Below are positions 11,722 through 23,000 of a stretch of 64,000 bases of DNA, in pieces (position 1 is the first letter of the stretch; every line of letters starts with the position of its first letter). Made by a program: the position numbers and the translations under genes. This DNA comes from Siderastrea siderea (Eukaryota > Cnidaria > Anthozoa > Scleractinia > Rhizangiidae), in contig OZ034978.1 of assembly GCA_964030785.1 (NCBI GenBank), positions 16,199,453 to 16,263,452 of the forward strand, written 5' to 3'. The notes under the pieces are model-generated. The model ran no database searches and had not been told where the DNA came from. It saw only the letters and a program-made list of their open reading frames with translations.

Positions 11722-11817
11722 GGCTCGACTTAGCCTCCCACGCAGTCGTTTTTAGGGCAGTCGTATTACCCTCCTCCCCACAAACGCCTGCTTACCCGAG
11801 TTCGACATTCCTTTCCC
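11722..11817 (+). repeat. Repeat, inverted partner of 19807-19901
   Basis: It is the reverse complement of 19807-19901 with few differences (shared words CCTCCCACGCAGTCG, CAAACGCCTGCTTACCCGAG, TTCGACATTCCTTTCC). Weaker similarity continues to about 11850. The pair flanks the tyrosine-recombinase element on both sides. Confidence 0.8.
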
Positions 11818-12119
11818 ATTGTTTTACTTGCGAGGCAATCTAACCAATCACCATTGAGGCATTGTCTGACGAAGACCAATCAAATTAATCGTTACAATGT
11901 ACGCTTCTGTATTTCCCGTGATTGTTTTTGTTCAGAGATGCTGGTGCCGTGAATGGCGAATTATGGCTGAAACATCGGAAAAAATATATTGCGTGTGATT
12001 AAAGTGTTTCCTGTGCGACGCTTTTATCCCGTTATCGATCGAAAGAGTTCGAATTTTCTGACAAAGCGTTGTTGATCTTGCTCGCCTGATCAAACGGACG
12101 GTCGGTGAAGACTTCAGCG

Positions 12120-12300
12120 CTATTCTCACTGCATACATAATTAGCCCGTCACGCGGGAAGGCTTAAGATTTTCAAATTCCAGCATTCTGTTATTGCGCAC
12201 TGTTGGCGTGATGCTTTGCGGCCTTCTGCTTTAAATATCGAAGTTTCAGTCACCTCGTGGTCAGTTTAACGGAGTTCGGTTGAGTCACCATAAAGGTTTC
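12120..12300 (+). repeat. Split direct repeat A1
   Basis: 181 bases, from CTATTCTCACTGCATAC to TAAAGGTTTC, matching A2 (18630-18810) with two differences near 12158 and 12167. It probably includes the 5' end of the element RNA, because gag starts 30 bases after it. Confidence 0.95.
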
Positions 12301-12329
12301 TTCTAGTTTTTTGACCGCCACCAGCACTC

Positions 12330-14705
12330 ATGGCCGAAGCCGACGCCGATCCTGTTTTGCCTTTGCCGCCAGCTCCGGCGGCGCCAGTTCCTGATCCATT
12401 ACCCGTTGTTATACCGGCTGTTGAACCGGCACCTGTTGCACCGGCTCCTGTGGTTGTTCAAGAGGTAGATTTTCATTTCTGTGTTTAGTCTTATGTTACG
12501 TTTTGGATTTTCGCGGCGCGGGTTAGGTTTCGCGCTTTAGTCGTTACGCTGGCCTGCTTGTTCGCCTCCTCGCGTTTTCTTGTCTGGCTTTTTCTTCGTG
12601 TTGTTTGCCTATCATCGTTTTTGGCCGTTATTGCATGCGGGTTTTGGTAGTTTTTTCGCTAGCTTAGTGTCCTTGTTCGGTTTTCTATCTTTAACACTGT
12701 TTTACAGCTTTTTGGCACAAGGTGCGATTCCCTTTTGTTTTATTTTCAACCTCGTTAGTCTTGTTGTGTTTTTGGTTCGCTGTTTTACAAGTTTTTTGCC
12801 CTCTTGGGGTGTTTATTTCTTTTGGGGTCAGTTTTTGGCATATTTGTCCTTTTTCATTCTCTTATTTTAGATTGTTTGTTTCGTAGTTTGTTTCGCGCTT
12901 TTCATTGCGGTTTACTGCGTTATTCCTGTTGTTTCGTTGCTCTTTCGCGTTCATGTAGTCTATGCCGCCACCTTTTGCGTGCCTCGAACTATCTTAAGGT
13001 CGGCGCTTACTGCTTTATACGTTCAAGTTTTTGATGTTTATATGGCCCTTTGGGCCGGCAACCTCTAGGGTTGTATGTTGTTTTTTGAGTGTGGCCCGGA
13101 GAGCCAGAAACCTGTAGCGGTGACACAATTTTTGAAGTATGGCCTGGAGAGCCAACAGCCTGGAGAGCTGTAAATTATTATTTAAGTGTGGCCTGGAGAG
13201 CCAACAGCCTGGAGAGCTGTAAATTATTATTTAAGTGTGGCCTGGAGAGCCAACAGCCTGGAGAGCTGTAAATTATTATTTAAGTGTGGCCTGGAGAGCC
13301 AACAGCCTGGAGAGCTGTAAATTATTATTTAAGTGTGGCCTGGAGAGCCAACAGCCTGGAGAGCTGTAAATTATTATTTAAGTGTGGCCTGGAGAGCCAA
13401 CAGCCTGGAGAGCTGTAAATTATTATTTAAGTGCGGCCTGGAGTGCCAAAAGTCTGTAGAGCTGCAAATTATTATTTAAGTGCGGCCCGGAGAGCCAAAA
13501 GTCTGTAGAGCTGTGAATTATTATTTAAGTGCGGCCTGGAGAGCCAACAGCCTGGAGAGCTGTAAGTTGTTATTTAAGTGCGGCCTGGAGAGCCAACAGC
13601 CTGGAGGGCTGTGAATTGTTATTTAAGTGCGGCCTGGAGAGCCAACAGCCTAGAGCTGTAAATTGTTCTTTGACTGCGGCCTGGAGAGCCAAAAGTCTGT
13701 AGAGAGCTTTGACATAATTTTTCGAGTTTGGCCTAGGGCCGGCCGCCTGGAGGGCTGTGGATTGTTTAGTCCGGGTCTTCAGTTGATTAGGTAAATTACT
13801 TAATTATTGTTAAGCTTTCAGACTCCCTCGGGTTGTAGATGCGTTTTTTTATTTTATTTTATTTTTTTATTTTTTTATTTATTTAGTTTGTTTATTTAGT
13901 TCATAGTCTCTTCTGCTTGTATAGCTTTCCGCAGTCTGAGGGTGTGGCACGTTTTTGGTGCGCTCATTTCGCTTTTGTCAGCTGTATAGCTAGTGGCGGA
14001 GTTTTAAAGTATAAGTGCGTTGAGGCAGTGGACCTAAGAACTGCAGCATGATTTCATTATCTGTTGTGCTGGTTTGGTCGATAATTTTGATTGCTTCCCG
14101 CAGCTTTTGCGTGGTAAACCGTGCAATTTGTGGTTACTTGTGCCGTAGTGTTTATGTCATGGTGACATTCTTTATTCTCCCCTTACGTTTTTCTTTAACA
14201 GCCAGTTGACCGTATCAGGATGTTGGAAGACAAAATTAAACTTCTCGAGCAGGAGAGGTCTGCCGAAAGTTGCACTAATGCGCTGCTAGCCCTTAGAAGG
14301 CATCTGAATAGGCCGTCGTCCCTCTTTGACCGCTTTGAAGCTATCGAGCTTTTGGAGACCCTCGTACGCCTGGCAAGGACGCAGGCGCACGAGAAGGCGG
14401 ACGAATACGCCGCGGCGCTTGAGGAAGTAAAGGCTAGGCAGCCGTCCCTCGGCGCCGACCATCTTCAGCGTTTGATGCTTGGTCTTGTTGGGGATTCCCC
14501 AAGAGCTAAAATGGCCAAGGAGGCTGCGTCGATTCTGAAGGGGATGTCCAAGGCGCCCTCTCCAAGTTTCCAGGCAAGACGTCCCTTGCGCCAGTCTGCC
14601 CCGTATTCGGTCCAGTGTCACGCTTGTGCAGGATGGGGACACATTGCGCGTAACTGCAAATCCAGACGTGGAGGCGGTCCTGGACGTGGGCGTGGACGCC
14701 AATGA
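12330..14705 (+). CDS. gag: Gag-like protein of the YR element, two exons
   Basis: Exon 1 is 12330-12464 and exon 2 is 14202-14705, giving 212 residues. The first exon encodes MAEADADPVLPLPPAP and continues as a Pro/Ala/Val-rich stretch to VVQE. The donor is GAG|GTAGAT and the acceptor TTCTTTAACAG, with phase 0 kept. Exon 2 starts PVDRIRMLEDKIKLLEQE, a likely coiled coil, and ends with one CCHC zinc knuckle (CHACAGWGHIARNC, spacing CX2CX4HX4C) and an Arg/Gly-rich tail (RRGGGPGRGRGRQ). Such Gag proteins bind the element RNA and form the particle. The 1.74-kb intron holds a 49-bp minisatellite. If splicing is not used, translation could start at ATG 14220 and yield only the last 161 residues. 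Confidence 0.75.
13089..13720 (+). repeat. 49-bp minisatellite inside the gag intron
   Basis: About 13 units start near 13089, 13137, 13186, 13235, 13284, 13333, 13382, 13431 and onward. The core is GTGTGGCCTGGAGAGCCAAC, then AGCCTGGAGAGCTG and TAAATTATTATTTAA. The units from about 13137 to 13430 are nearly identical. Those on both sides are more diverged, the usual pattern of expansion from the centre. Confidence 0.92.
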
Positions 14706-14990
14706 TTGTGTCTACAATTCTATAATTCAAGGATTTTGTATGTTTTGTATTAAATTTTTTTCTTTGTTTGTTCAAACTTGTCTTCTTTGCCTTGGGGTGG
14801 GTATTTGCCCTTGCCCAGTTGACCTCGGGGGGACCTTCTCAGTGTCTCAATTTCGGACCTAGTTCGGAGCCTGGGGTCAACAAAGGGTTGGGTTCCCTTT
14901 AAGCTTTTTCGGGTGTTTGTTTCGGCTCATTTTCGTTTCCCTTTCGTTACGTTTTAGGCAAATCATTCTTCGTTTATTTCAAGACTCAGT

Positions 14991-17101
14991 ATGGCTCAGC
15001 TACACGTCTCTGTGGGAGATGTGCCTCTTCGCTGCATAACACAGGGAGCCCCTCCCTTTGTTGGCCCCTTGCCTCCTCTGGAGCTGGTGGCGTCGCGTCC
15101 GGGTTTGGGTAATCTAGCTCATTTGCGCTTCTTCGACCCTGCCCACTTCAGGGCTGGCAATATTCATAACAAGCCGTCCATTTGGCAGGGCCTTCTTGAT
15201 AAATCGCCCTGTTCTGAAGTTGACCTTTTGGAGGTTATCAAAGATGGAGTTCGCGTCGACCGATTTTTCAGGCCTTTTAGGGGGAATATCAAGGGACAGG
15301 CGTACGACTCCGAACATCCTCCTCCAATAATCCTAAAGAACTCGCCTACCACAGCCAAGTTTTCCCAGTTTGTCTCCGATTCCATAATACAATGGGTCAC
15401 CGCGGGGGTTTTAGCAGTTTGGGGCCCAGTGGATAGTGTGGCGCCCCCACGTTTGGTTTTACCACTAACTGTCGAGCCTTCAAAGCCGCGGTTGTGTCAT
15501 GATGAGCGATATCTCAATTTATGGATTCGTGACCTCCCATTCAAGCTTGACCACCTTTGCGATTTGCCGCGGTATGTTCTCCCCGGTCACTTCCAGAGTT
15601 TCTGTGATGATAAGAGTGGTTATCAACATGTCTTGCTTCATCCCTCGTCTCAAACTTATTTCGGCTTCCAGTGGCATGGTTTCTATTTTGTGTTTCGTAC
15701 ACTGCCCTTTGGATGGAAGGCCAGCGCGTTTATTCACCATAAGCTCGGACTTGCAGTTTCGGCCTCCGTACGGTCTCACGGAGTCCCAGTTTCGCAGTAC
15801 ATTGATGATCGGCACGTTGGACAACTTTTTACTTCTCCATTGCGGGTCGCGAGCCATCTCTCGAGCGAGCTAAGGCGGCAGTTTATATTATGTGTTATCT
15901 GCTCATTGAAGCTGGATATTTCATTGGTCTTGACAAATCGCAGCTGGTTCCTTCGACATGGGTTCGTTTTCTGGGTTTTGTTTGCGATTCTGTAAGTCAG
16001 GCCTTCCTTTTCCCTGAGGACAAGAAAGTCAAGTTCGCGGCGTTGAGGGAAGACATTCTTTCGTCTCCATACGTGGGATTGAAAACACTTCAACGATTTT
16101 CGGGGAAGGTCATTTCTTTTAGCCTTGCCATTCCTGGATGTAAGTTGTACGTGCGCGACGTCTTTAGGGGGATCTCCCGCCTTTCAGGATCTACTTGGCC
16201 TTCCCTCAAGGTAGAGGCGACTCTTCGCACCGAGATAGAGTTTTGGCGTTTTCTTGATAATTGGAAGGACTGCCTTCCATGGAGAACTGAACGCCACGCA
16301 GTGGTTACGCTTTATTGTGATGCCTCCAAGAGGGCCTGGGGTGGTACTCTGCTACAGGACGGTCGCAGTCTGGAGTCGAGAGATTACTGGATAGACAGCT
16401 CGCAAGATATCAATGTTTTAGAGACTCGGGCTTTGCTGCATTCGCTCCTTTCGTTCAGACATCATCTCAGCTCGCGTAGGGTGGACGTTCACACTGATAG
16501 CCTCGTTTTGAAGTCTGCTCTGGCAAATGACGGTTGTAAAAACCAAGACATTAACAATGTCCTTAAAGACATTTTTGATTGCTGCAGAGAATTCAATTTC
16601 AGCCTTGATGTGCATTATGTTCCTTCAAGTGAGAACCCGGCTGACATCCCTTCCAGGAAGGTTTCAGATATCGATTGCATGTTGTCAGAAAGGGCTTGGG
16701 AGCCCGTCGAGCGCCTTTCTGGGCCTCACACCTTCGACCTTATGTCTTTGGATAGCAATTGTCAACGTGATGGGGAAGGCCGGTGTTTGCACCATTTTAC
16801 ACCTTGTGCGACTCCAAGCTCTTGCGGAATTAACGTTTTCGCACAGTCTCTGCCTTTGGACCACAACTTGTATGTGTTTCCACCGTTTGTGCTAATTGCG
16901 CCCCTTCTAAAGTGCATGTTCGAGCAAGATTTTCATGGTGCCTTTACGATCATCGTCCCGGATTTAAAGCCTCGACGTTTCTGGTGGGCGTTGTTGCAGT
17001 CGCTTACTGTTGATCGACTCCTTTTGGGGAAGAAAGGCGAAGATGGCATTTTGTTGTTTCCCTCTCAAAACAGCCGTCGCTGGTACTCAAAAGAGCTTTA
17101 G
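14991..17101 (+). pseudogene. Reverse transcriptase-RNase H of the YR element, one frameshift
   Basis: The first reading frame (ATG 14991) carries the RT domain: KPRLCHDERYLN near residue 165, DDKSGYQ at 206-212, LPFGW at 238-242 and the active-site QYIDD at 269-273. It then runs into a wrong frame near 15855-15870. The second frame continues the RT thumb (KSQLVPSTWVRFLGF) and a complete RNase H with YCDAS, LETRA, HTDS and NPADIPSR carrying the acidic residues. A C-terminal block with YVFPPFVLIAPLL and IVPDLKPRRFWW, typical after RNase H in DIRS-group elements, follows. The frame change could be a mutation or a sequencing error. A programmed shift is unlikely inside the RT core. It copies the element RNA and removes the RNA strand. 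The ATG lies 26 bases after a GTTTTAG acceptor-like site. Confidence 0.9.
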
Positions 17102-17165
17102 TGGGATCTGTGGGGTGGGCCTTCCGTTGTGTTTGCTAAGCCAGCCTGATCTCTTCTTTTAGGTT

Positions 17166-18419
17166 ATGCGTCCATGGAAGTCAGCCCGACGCTGTTCCGC
17201 CTGCCTTTACCCTAACGATTCCGATGCGAATTATTGTCAGGCGTGCGGGACATCGACCGGACTTCACCTTGCTGTTACGTCAACTGTTCGCGTGGATGAA
17301 ACGGCGATCAAGGAACGGTTTAAAGAATTTCAATCTGTTATACGCTCTAACCCTTACCAAAGGCAGAAATCCGCTTTGGAGCAACAGCTCTCCCAGTTTT
17401 TGGGTGCATTGACTCCCCCTAGGACAGTGACTTCTTGTACTGCTAGTGACATTGTCAACTTTCTAATTTTTAAGGATAAGTCAGGGAGAACTGTAGTACA
17501 TTCGTCTTTATGTTCAAGGGCTTCCTGCACCTGTCCTAAGCGCTTGGCAGCCGGGTCGGTAGATTCCCTTATAGGTCGTTTGAGGGCCGTGTTTAATAAT
17601 CTAGGACGTCTTAATAATTCTAACCCGGTTGCCCACCCCTTAGTTAAGGACTACTTAAAATTTGTCAGGCAGGAGCAGGCGGGTTTGGCTATAACACCTG
17701 TTCAAGCAGTACCTTTGTTTTTCGATAAATTTCGTAGACTCATAGCTTTCTTACGAGGTTTGCTTTTAAGTCACGCGCCTCTTTCGCGCTCAGGTAAATA
17801 CATACTCGTTCGGGACGCTACGTTTTTTGTGGTGGATTTTTTCACCGGGGATAGGGCCTCTGACCTCGGTCGCCTTCAGTCTTGCAACATTTTTAGGTTA
17901 AGGGATCGGGAAGGCTTTTTGCTCAAGTTTACTCTCACTAAAAATATCCGCAAGGGCTCACCTCGCTCTTTTGCTTTGATTAAGTTTACTCATCCCGAGG
18001 TTTGCCCGGTTGCCTGGGTCCAGCATTATATTACGGTGTGCCAGTGCCTGAAAATTTCATTGGATCAAGGGTACTTTTTTAGAGCCACGGAACGCGATGG
18101 TTCGGTGGGGGACAAACCCTTTACAGGTTCCGCGGTTAACAATCGGTTGAGGAAACACCTTTTAGAGTCCAAACTCCATGCTGGAGAGACTCCGCACAGT
18201 TTTCGGGTAGGATTATCCAACACTCTAAGGCTTTTAGGCTGTTCCCAGGAAGAGGTTGCTCAATACCTAGGCTGGAAAAGTGGGGAAGTCGCGAGTAGAT
18301 ATATGCAGCGCTCACATGCTGACGCTTCCCTTACAATATTAGAAAGCGTGTTCCCCAGAGTGGCTTCCGGCTTGGTAACCCCGGTCTCACATCCCAATAA
18401 TTTGGACGCTGCTGTTTAG
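17166..18419 (+). CDS. Tyrosine recombinase of the YR retrotransposon
   Basis: An intact frame of 417 residues. The N-terminus has a zinc-ribbon-like CX2C...CX2C (residues 10-27, CSACLYPN and CQAC). A helical core-binding region with several extra Cys (about 115-124) follows, then the catalytic domain with Arg230 in FFTGDRASDLGRL, HSFR at 344-347 and the nucleophile Tyr379 in ASRYMQR. These match the R...HxxR...Y set of tyrosine recombinases. The enzyme joins the circular element DNA to the target without a target duplication. It begins 64 bases after the RT stop, behind a CTTCTTTTAG acceptor-like site, so it may be made from a spliced RNA. Confidence 0.93.
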   Translation: MRPWKSARRCSACLYPNDSDANYCQACGTSTGLHLAVTSTVRVDETAIKERFKEFQSVIRSNPYQRQKSALEQQLSQFLGALTPPRTVTSCTASDIVNFLIFKDKSGRTVVHSSLCSRASCTCPKRLAAGSVDSLIGRLRAVFNNLGRLNNSNPVAHPLVKDYLKFVRQEQAGLAITPVQAVPLFFDKFRRLIAFLRGLLLSHAPLSRSGKYILVRDATFFVVDFFTGDRASDLGRLQSCNIFRLRDREGFLLKFTLTKNIRKGSPRSFALIKFTHPEVCPVAWVQHYITVCQCLKISLDQGYFFRATERDGSVGDKPFTGSAVNNRLRKHLLESKLHAGETPHSFRVGLSNTLRLLGCSQEEVAQYLGWKSGEVASRYMQRSHADASLTILESVFPRVASGLVTPVSHPNNLDAAV

Positions 18420-18565
18420 CTAGCTCCGAGATGTACAAGAAGGGGTTGGGGTTCTGAGTAATGGAAGGAATAAAGTTTACGATTCTTTGTGTGAGTGTGG
18501 TATTTTGGTTTTCTGCATTCCTTGCCCCCCTTTCCGAAATTGACAGCGGAGTGTCTGGGGCAGGA

Positions 18566-18631
18566 GCGGGTATCCTCCCATAACTTAGCTTCCCGTGTCA
18601 GGGCAATTGTTTGCGGTGAGAATGTTTTACT
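18566..18631 (+). repeat. Split direct repeat B1
   Basis: 66 bases, GCGGGTATCCTCCC to GAATGTTTTACT, identical to B2. Its last two bases (CT) are also the first two of A2. Confidence 0.95.
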
Positions 18632-18810
18632 ATTCTCACTGCATACATAATTAGCCCGTCACACGGGAAGGTTTAAGATTTTCAAATTCCAGCATTCTGT
18701 TATTGCGCACTGTTGGCGTGATGCTTTGCGGCCTTCTGCTTTAAATATCGAAGTTTCAGTCACCTCGTGGTCAGTTTAACGGAGTTCGGTTGAGTCACCA
18801 TAAAGGTTTC
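18630..18810 (+). repeat. Split direct repeat A2
   Basis: 181 bases, the partner of A1. It directly adjoins B1, and the B1/A2 junction corresponds to the joined ends expected in the circular intermediate. Confidence 0.95.
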
Positions 18811-18885
18811 GCCCCTCCCACCTCCCCTGGTGGCGGTCGATCACTGCTGTATCCTACATTCTACACACCAATTGCCCTGGCAGTC

Positions 18886-18951
18886 GCGGGTATCCTCCCA
18901 TAACTTAGCTTCCCGTGTCAGGGCAATTGTTTGCGGTGAGAATGTTTTACT
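18886..18951 (+). repeat. Split direct repeat B2, right end of the element
   Basis: 66 bases identical to B1. Between A2 and B2 lies CAATTGCCCTG (18870-18880), the inverse of CAGGGCAATTG inside both B repeats. CTGGTGGCGGTC (18828-18839) is the inverse of a word just after A1, so the 3' region can fold onto the 5' region. Confidence 0.93.
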
Positions 18952-19806
18952 TCTCAAACTGCTGGAGCCAATGCAATGCGAAGGCATATAAGAGACTTCT
19001 ACTACTTGAAAAGACAAAGGGTAAGACGACAAAGGACCGAGCGAGATGATAAACCGATGAATGAGATGAAAATATCACACATGGCACAACAACAAAGTGC
19101 GTTTCGGCGGCGAAATCTGTCATACTAAATTCGCTGGCACATCCATTAACGTTTCTACTATCTTTGCGTCGAGGGACGAAGGAGGTTTTTGCAACGTGCG
19201 TTCGCATGCTCTTTTCGCACGATATTCCCTATTTAAAAACAGAAGGGACTGCTAGTCCTACTTTATAACGCGTAGTCTAGTTTACAATCACCATTGTGAT
19301 TACACAGAGCTTATCTCTTGCGTTGAATTTATCAGTTTTAAAATCTCTCAAGGGATTTCTAAGTTTAATGTTGCATTTGAAAGCTTATAGAGTATAGATA
19401 ATCCTACACTTCTAAGTTAAATGAACCATTTGAGAGCTCAGAGAATGTAGTTATAATTATCCCCTCCTTTAATCAGTGATTGAATGCTTTTGGAAAAATT
19501 TAGTGCCGCGTGGGATTGCAACGCGATATCGTAAATATTATGCCTAAACAGGGTTTATCGAGCACATAAATAAAAATTATTTCATCAAAATCTAAGCACC
19601 GATTTTGAAGTTTAAGTTGCCATTTGAAAGCTTAGGAGACTTTGTTATCCCTGCATTCAAGAACGATTTTGAGATGACCTTTTACTGTATATTTTAAAAT
19701 TTATACCGCGCGTCTGTTTATCTGCGTGTGCTCCCGCGAAAGCGTCCTGCGGTCAAGGTCAACCTACCAGCCATAAGTGAGGTACAATGTGATTGGCTAA
19801 GCGGCG

Positions 19807-19901
19807 GAAAGGAATGTCGAACTCGGGTAAGCAGGCGTTTGTGGGGAGGAGGAGATAATACGACTCCCCTAAAAACGACTGCGTGGGAGGCTAGGCTCGA
19901 C
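19807..19901 (-). repeat. Repeat, inverted partner of 11722-11817
   Basis: Similarity to the reverse complement of the left copy is high. It is either a second insertion of the same short repeat or the other end of a larger element into which the YR retrotransposon inserted. A target duplication was not identified. Confidence 0.75.
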
Positions 19902-20001
19902 TGTGAAGCGGACTGGCCCGTCTTATTAATATTCCTCTTTTCCAGGTCTCTCTGATAGAAGACCATTTGATGTCAATTACACGCAGTGTTACGCGGTAGC
20001 C

Positions 20002-20022
20002 ATGTTGGTTGGATATCAATGA
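20002..20022 (+). promoter_or_regulatory. Possible upstream ORF overlapping the SPRING1 start codon
   Basis: ATG 20002 opens a six-codon frame (MLVGYQ) whose TGA stop shares bases with the SPRING1 ATG (ATGA at 20019-20022). If transcription starts upstream, this arrangement would permit termination-reinitiation or leaky scanning. The transcript start is not known. Confidence 0.4.
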
Positions 20023-23000
20023 GTGTTGTGTTTGTTCGTCGGTGGCTCGTGGCTTTTTTCATAGCCATAGGAATCATTCTTATAGTAGTTCTTTCCCTAA
20101 GGAAGGTAAGTGCCCTTTTGACGGACGAGTTGTTCCTCTTAACTCTTAATGTAGCGGCGGTCGAGAGCACAAGAACTCAATATTCAAAGCGATGTTTTGC
20201 CTATGACGTAAGCTTATAAGCTTTTGCAGATCTACAATGTACAGTGTAAGTTGAAATCAAGTCATCTAAACTAGTCATAGCTACCTCTAAGGATAGCCTT
20301 ATAGCTTAAGCTTTTTACAGATGTATAGTGTTATGTTGATTGAAATAAAGTTATCTATTTAAAACTCTAGTTATTTCTCTCAGGGGCCTCTTGTAAATCA
20401 CAGAAAGAAAAGCAATTCTGTTTGGTGATTGTCAAGAAAGCCCTCCTTTTCCGATTTATGTGCTGTGTACGTATATACATGTAGTGCATCATCATGTTCA
20501 ACGTTGTGCTGACAGGATGAACTTGTTCGTAATGTTCAGTCTTATTTAGAGTCTGAAATCTCAGAAGCTTGGCCCACTGCTGAGTTCCAGTGGATTGACA
20601 TTGAGAACTTGACAGAGTTCAGAGCCTGTAGAAACTCCATTCAAGGCGCAGTATTGATTGTTGATGAAAGAGGTGAGATGGTCTTTTTATTACATGTATG
20701 TGTGCTGTCAGTGTTTTAAGTTTGGTTTTACTTCAATATTTATTTCTCATTGTCCTTCTTTTGTTTCAGGTTATGACAGTTTATGATAATAGATGACTAG
20801 GGCAAAGAGGAGTAAAAATTGAAATAAAACCAGATCTTCACCACATAACACAAATATTATATCTGGGTACTGTACTAACGTCTCACTGATGAGCAAGCTA
20901 CATCTTAACATGCTTTTATCCAGGATTTAGTGATAGGCCATCCATAAATTGTTGATTATTGCGAGGGACTGTAGATCATGTGGGAGGCACAATTCCTCTG
21001 GGGGGGTTTGGGGTCATGCTCCCCAGAACATTTTGCTTAAATATTTAATTAAATCAGGCATCCTACCGAGATTTCTAAAAACTTTTTAGGCTATTTTCAG
21101 GCAATTTACCTTCCAAAACAATCAAGAAATATAAAATACAACAAGAAATATAAATACAACAAGGCGTTCTTTCATCACGCTACGCCGCGGTGGCGCCGAA
21201 ATGACTGTCACTGTTTCTGAATTGTTTTCGCAAAGGACTGATTGAATTTGCGAATTAACAAAGAAACTAAATCGTTAAAACTTTCACATGAAAGGCATTT
21301 TCATTCAAGAAAATGCAAGTTCTACGATCTACTTGGTAAGTTGTTGAGAAAAGCAAACATGCCATCAAACACTGTATCAAATCACATTTAGCACGCAATT
21401 TGCATACCGGTACATCTCGGGTTGTGTTTTTGCAGCTAACTTCGAAGAATTTGTGAACCTTTACGGGCAATTATTCACACTACATATTATTAATTAAAGA
21501 CAGAAAAACTGCAGAGATTTTTTAATAAATGAACTCGTTTAGATCGTAAATATTTTATACTGAAGTTTTATTTTGGTTTTATACGCGCATTAATAAAACC
21601 CAATCGAGTTTATCGTGTCACGCAACGTGATTGTGTTTATACATAGATTACAGAGTTTTAATTTTGAGTCAAACTAAGCTTTGGTAAGAAAAAAATAGCA
21701 ACAAATTGGCGACTGTTCGGTATATTTGTATTGCCAAAGAAAGAAATTTAGTTGTATTTTTCATTTGTCTGGCTAGAACACTAGAGATTGAATATTTGGT
21801 TCGTCACAAGATTACGCAATCCCGCACAATTCGCGGCACAATCGCCGTTTTTTCTCGCACAATTTGCCCCCAAGATCCCGCACAATTTTAATTTTTCTCC
21901 CGCACCCTGTCAGAAGGCCTGTTGTACTGAACAGTGCAATCATAATACCCTATGTACTGTATTTTAGGAATCCTGGTGTGTAGTTACAGCAGTTTCCTCT
22001 TTCACACGCCCTTCAAGGAATTTTTCCCAGCAGCCAAATGTGCTTTTGGTAGATGTCAATCATCTGTTTCTGTGACAATTCAAGAACGCTTGCTGATTGA
22101 AAAACAATTTGGCATAAATTTAGCGCCGGGCGAAATAATAAAAAAATCTTGCAAGAAGTTTTAACTGTGCTTTGACAATTTTGTGTGTTTCTAACCAACA
22201 GCAAAATATGGCAGACTATGAATTATTACTTGAAAAGTACCCAAACAAATTGCTCGGCAAAAGTTTTATTCATTGAATCGAGCATGCTTCACAAGTGCAT
22301 TCCAAACACCTGAAAATACGCAATGCAAACCTGTTTTAACGAAAGACTTCGGAAGCAAATTTGTATAAAACTGACCTTTATTCTATTCGAAGATCAAAGC
22401 ACTTAAATCCACAGAATTACCGGTACTTCTCTGAGTTCGCGGTTGATCAGCAAACAACTGATTCTCACCGTTCAAAAATTTTCATTGTCAGGCTATCACG
22501 AATTATCTCTTCTTTTTGCTTTGCAGTTGGTTTCCGAGAAGTTCAGTAATTAAAAGTCAAAATTTATAGGTTACTGGTTGTGTACCAGCGGGCACAGAAA
22601 AGGGCACAACAGATTCGAAAAATCACGGCCCCGGACAGGATTGTGTTACAGGATCAGCAAGAGCCAATCAGCATGCGAGAATTCAGAAAAATTGTCATAG
22701 AAACAGGTGATTGACATCCACCAAAAACACATTTGGATGTTAGGAAAAAATTCCTGGAAGGGCATGTGTTAGAGTAAACTGCAGTAAAACATGTCAAGAT
22801 TGGTACATTTGGTACGTTGTACACGTAATAATAATGGTCATGATTGGTTGTCACCTGTGAGACTATGGAGAGGGGATGGATGAATGATTCTCATGAAGTC
22901 TGACTTTAAGTATTCACGATTAAGCTCGTACAGTCATTCCCTCATATTTACAATTAGACCTCCTTATTTTATCCAGTCATCCCCTTAATATTGTCAGGTG

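Larger units (their letters stand above)
12120..18951 (+). mobile_element. DIRS-order, Ngaro/PAT-type tyrosine-recombinase retrotransposon
   Basis: This 6.83-kb element is bounded by split direct repeats: A1 at 12120-12300, then the genes, then B1 18566-18631, A2 18630-18810 and B2 18886-18951. This A1...B1-A2-B2 order is the known signature of Ngaro and PAT elements, which integrate through a circular intermediate using a tyrosine recombinase, with no integrase and no target duplication. The gene order is gag (spliced), RT-RNase H and YR, all on the plus strand. B1 and B2 are identical and A1/A2 differ at two positions, so insertion looks recent. The RT reading frame, however, is broken once. 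No SGNH-hydrolase gene of the kind many Ngaro elements carry was seen. Confidence 0.93.

Noticed and set aside
12580..13034. Hydrophobic open frames rich in Phe and Leu
   Set aside because: They lie in the T-rich gag intron of the retrotransposon and have no membrane-protein organisation.
13089..13271. Open frame with WPGEP repeats
   Set aside because: It is a translation of the 49-bp minisatellite.
14286..14702. Antisense frame over gag
   Set aside because: It is opposite a well-supported zinc-knuckle Gag and has no family resemblance.
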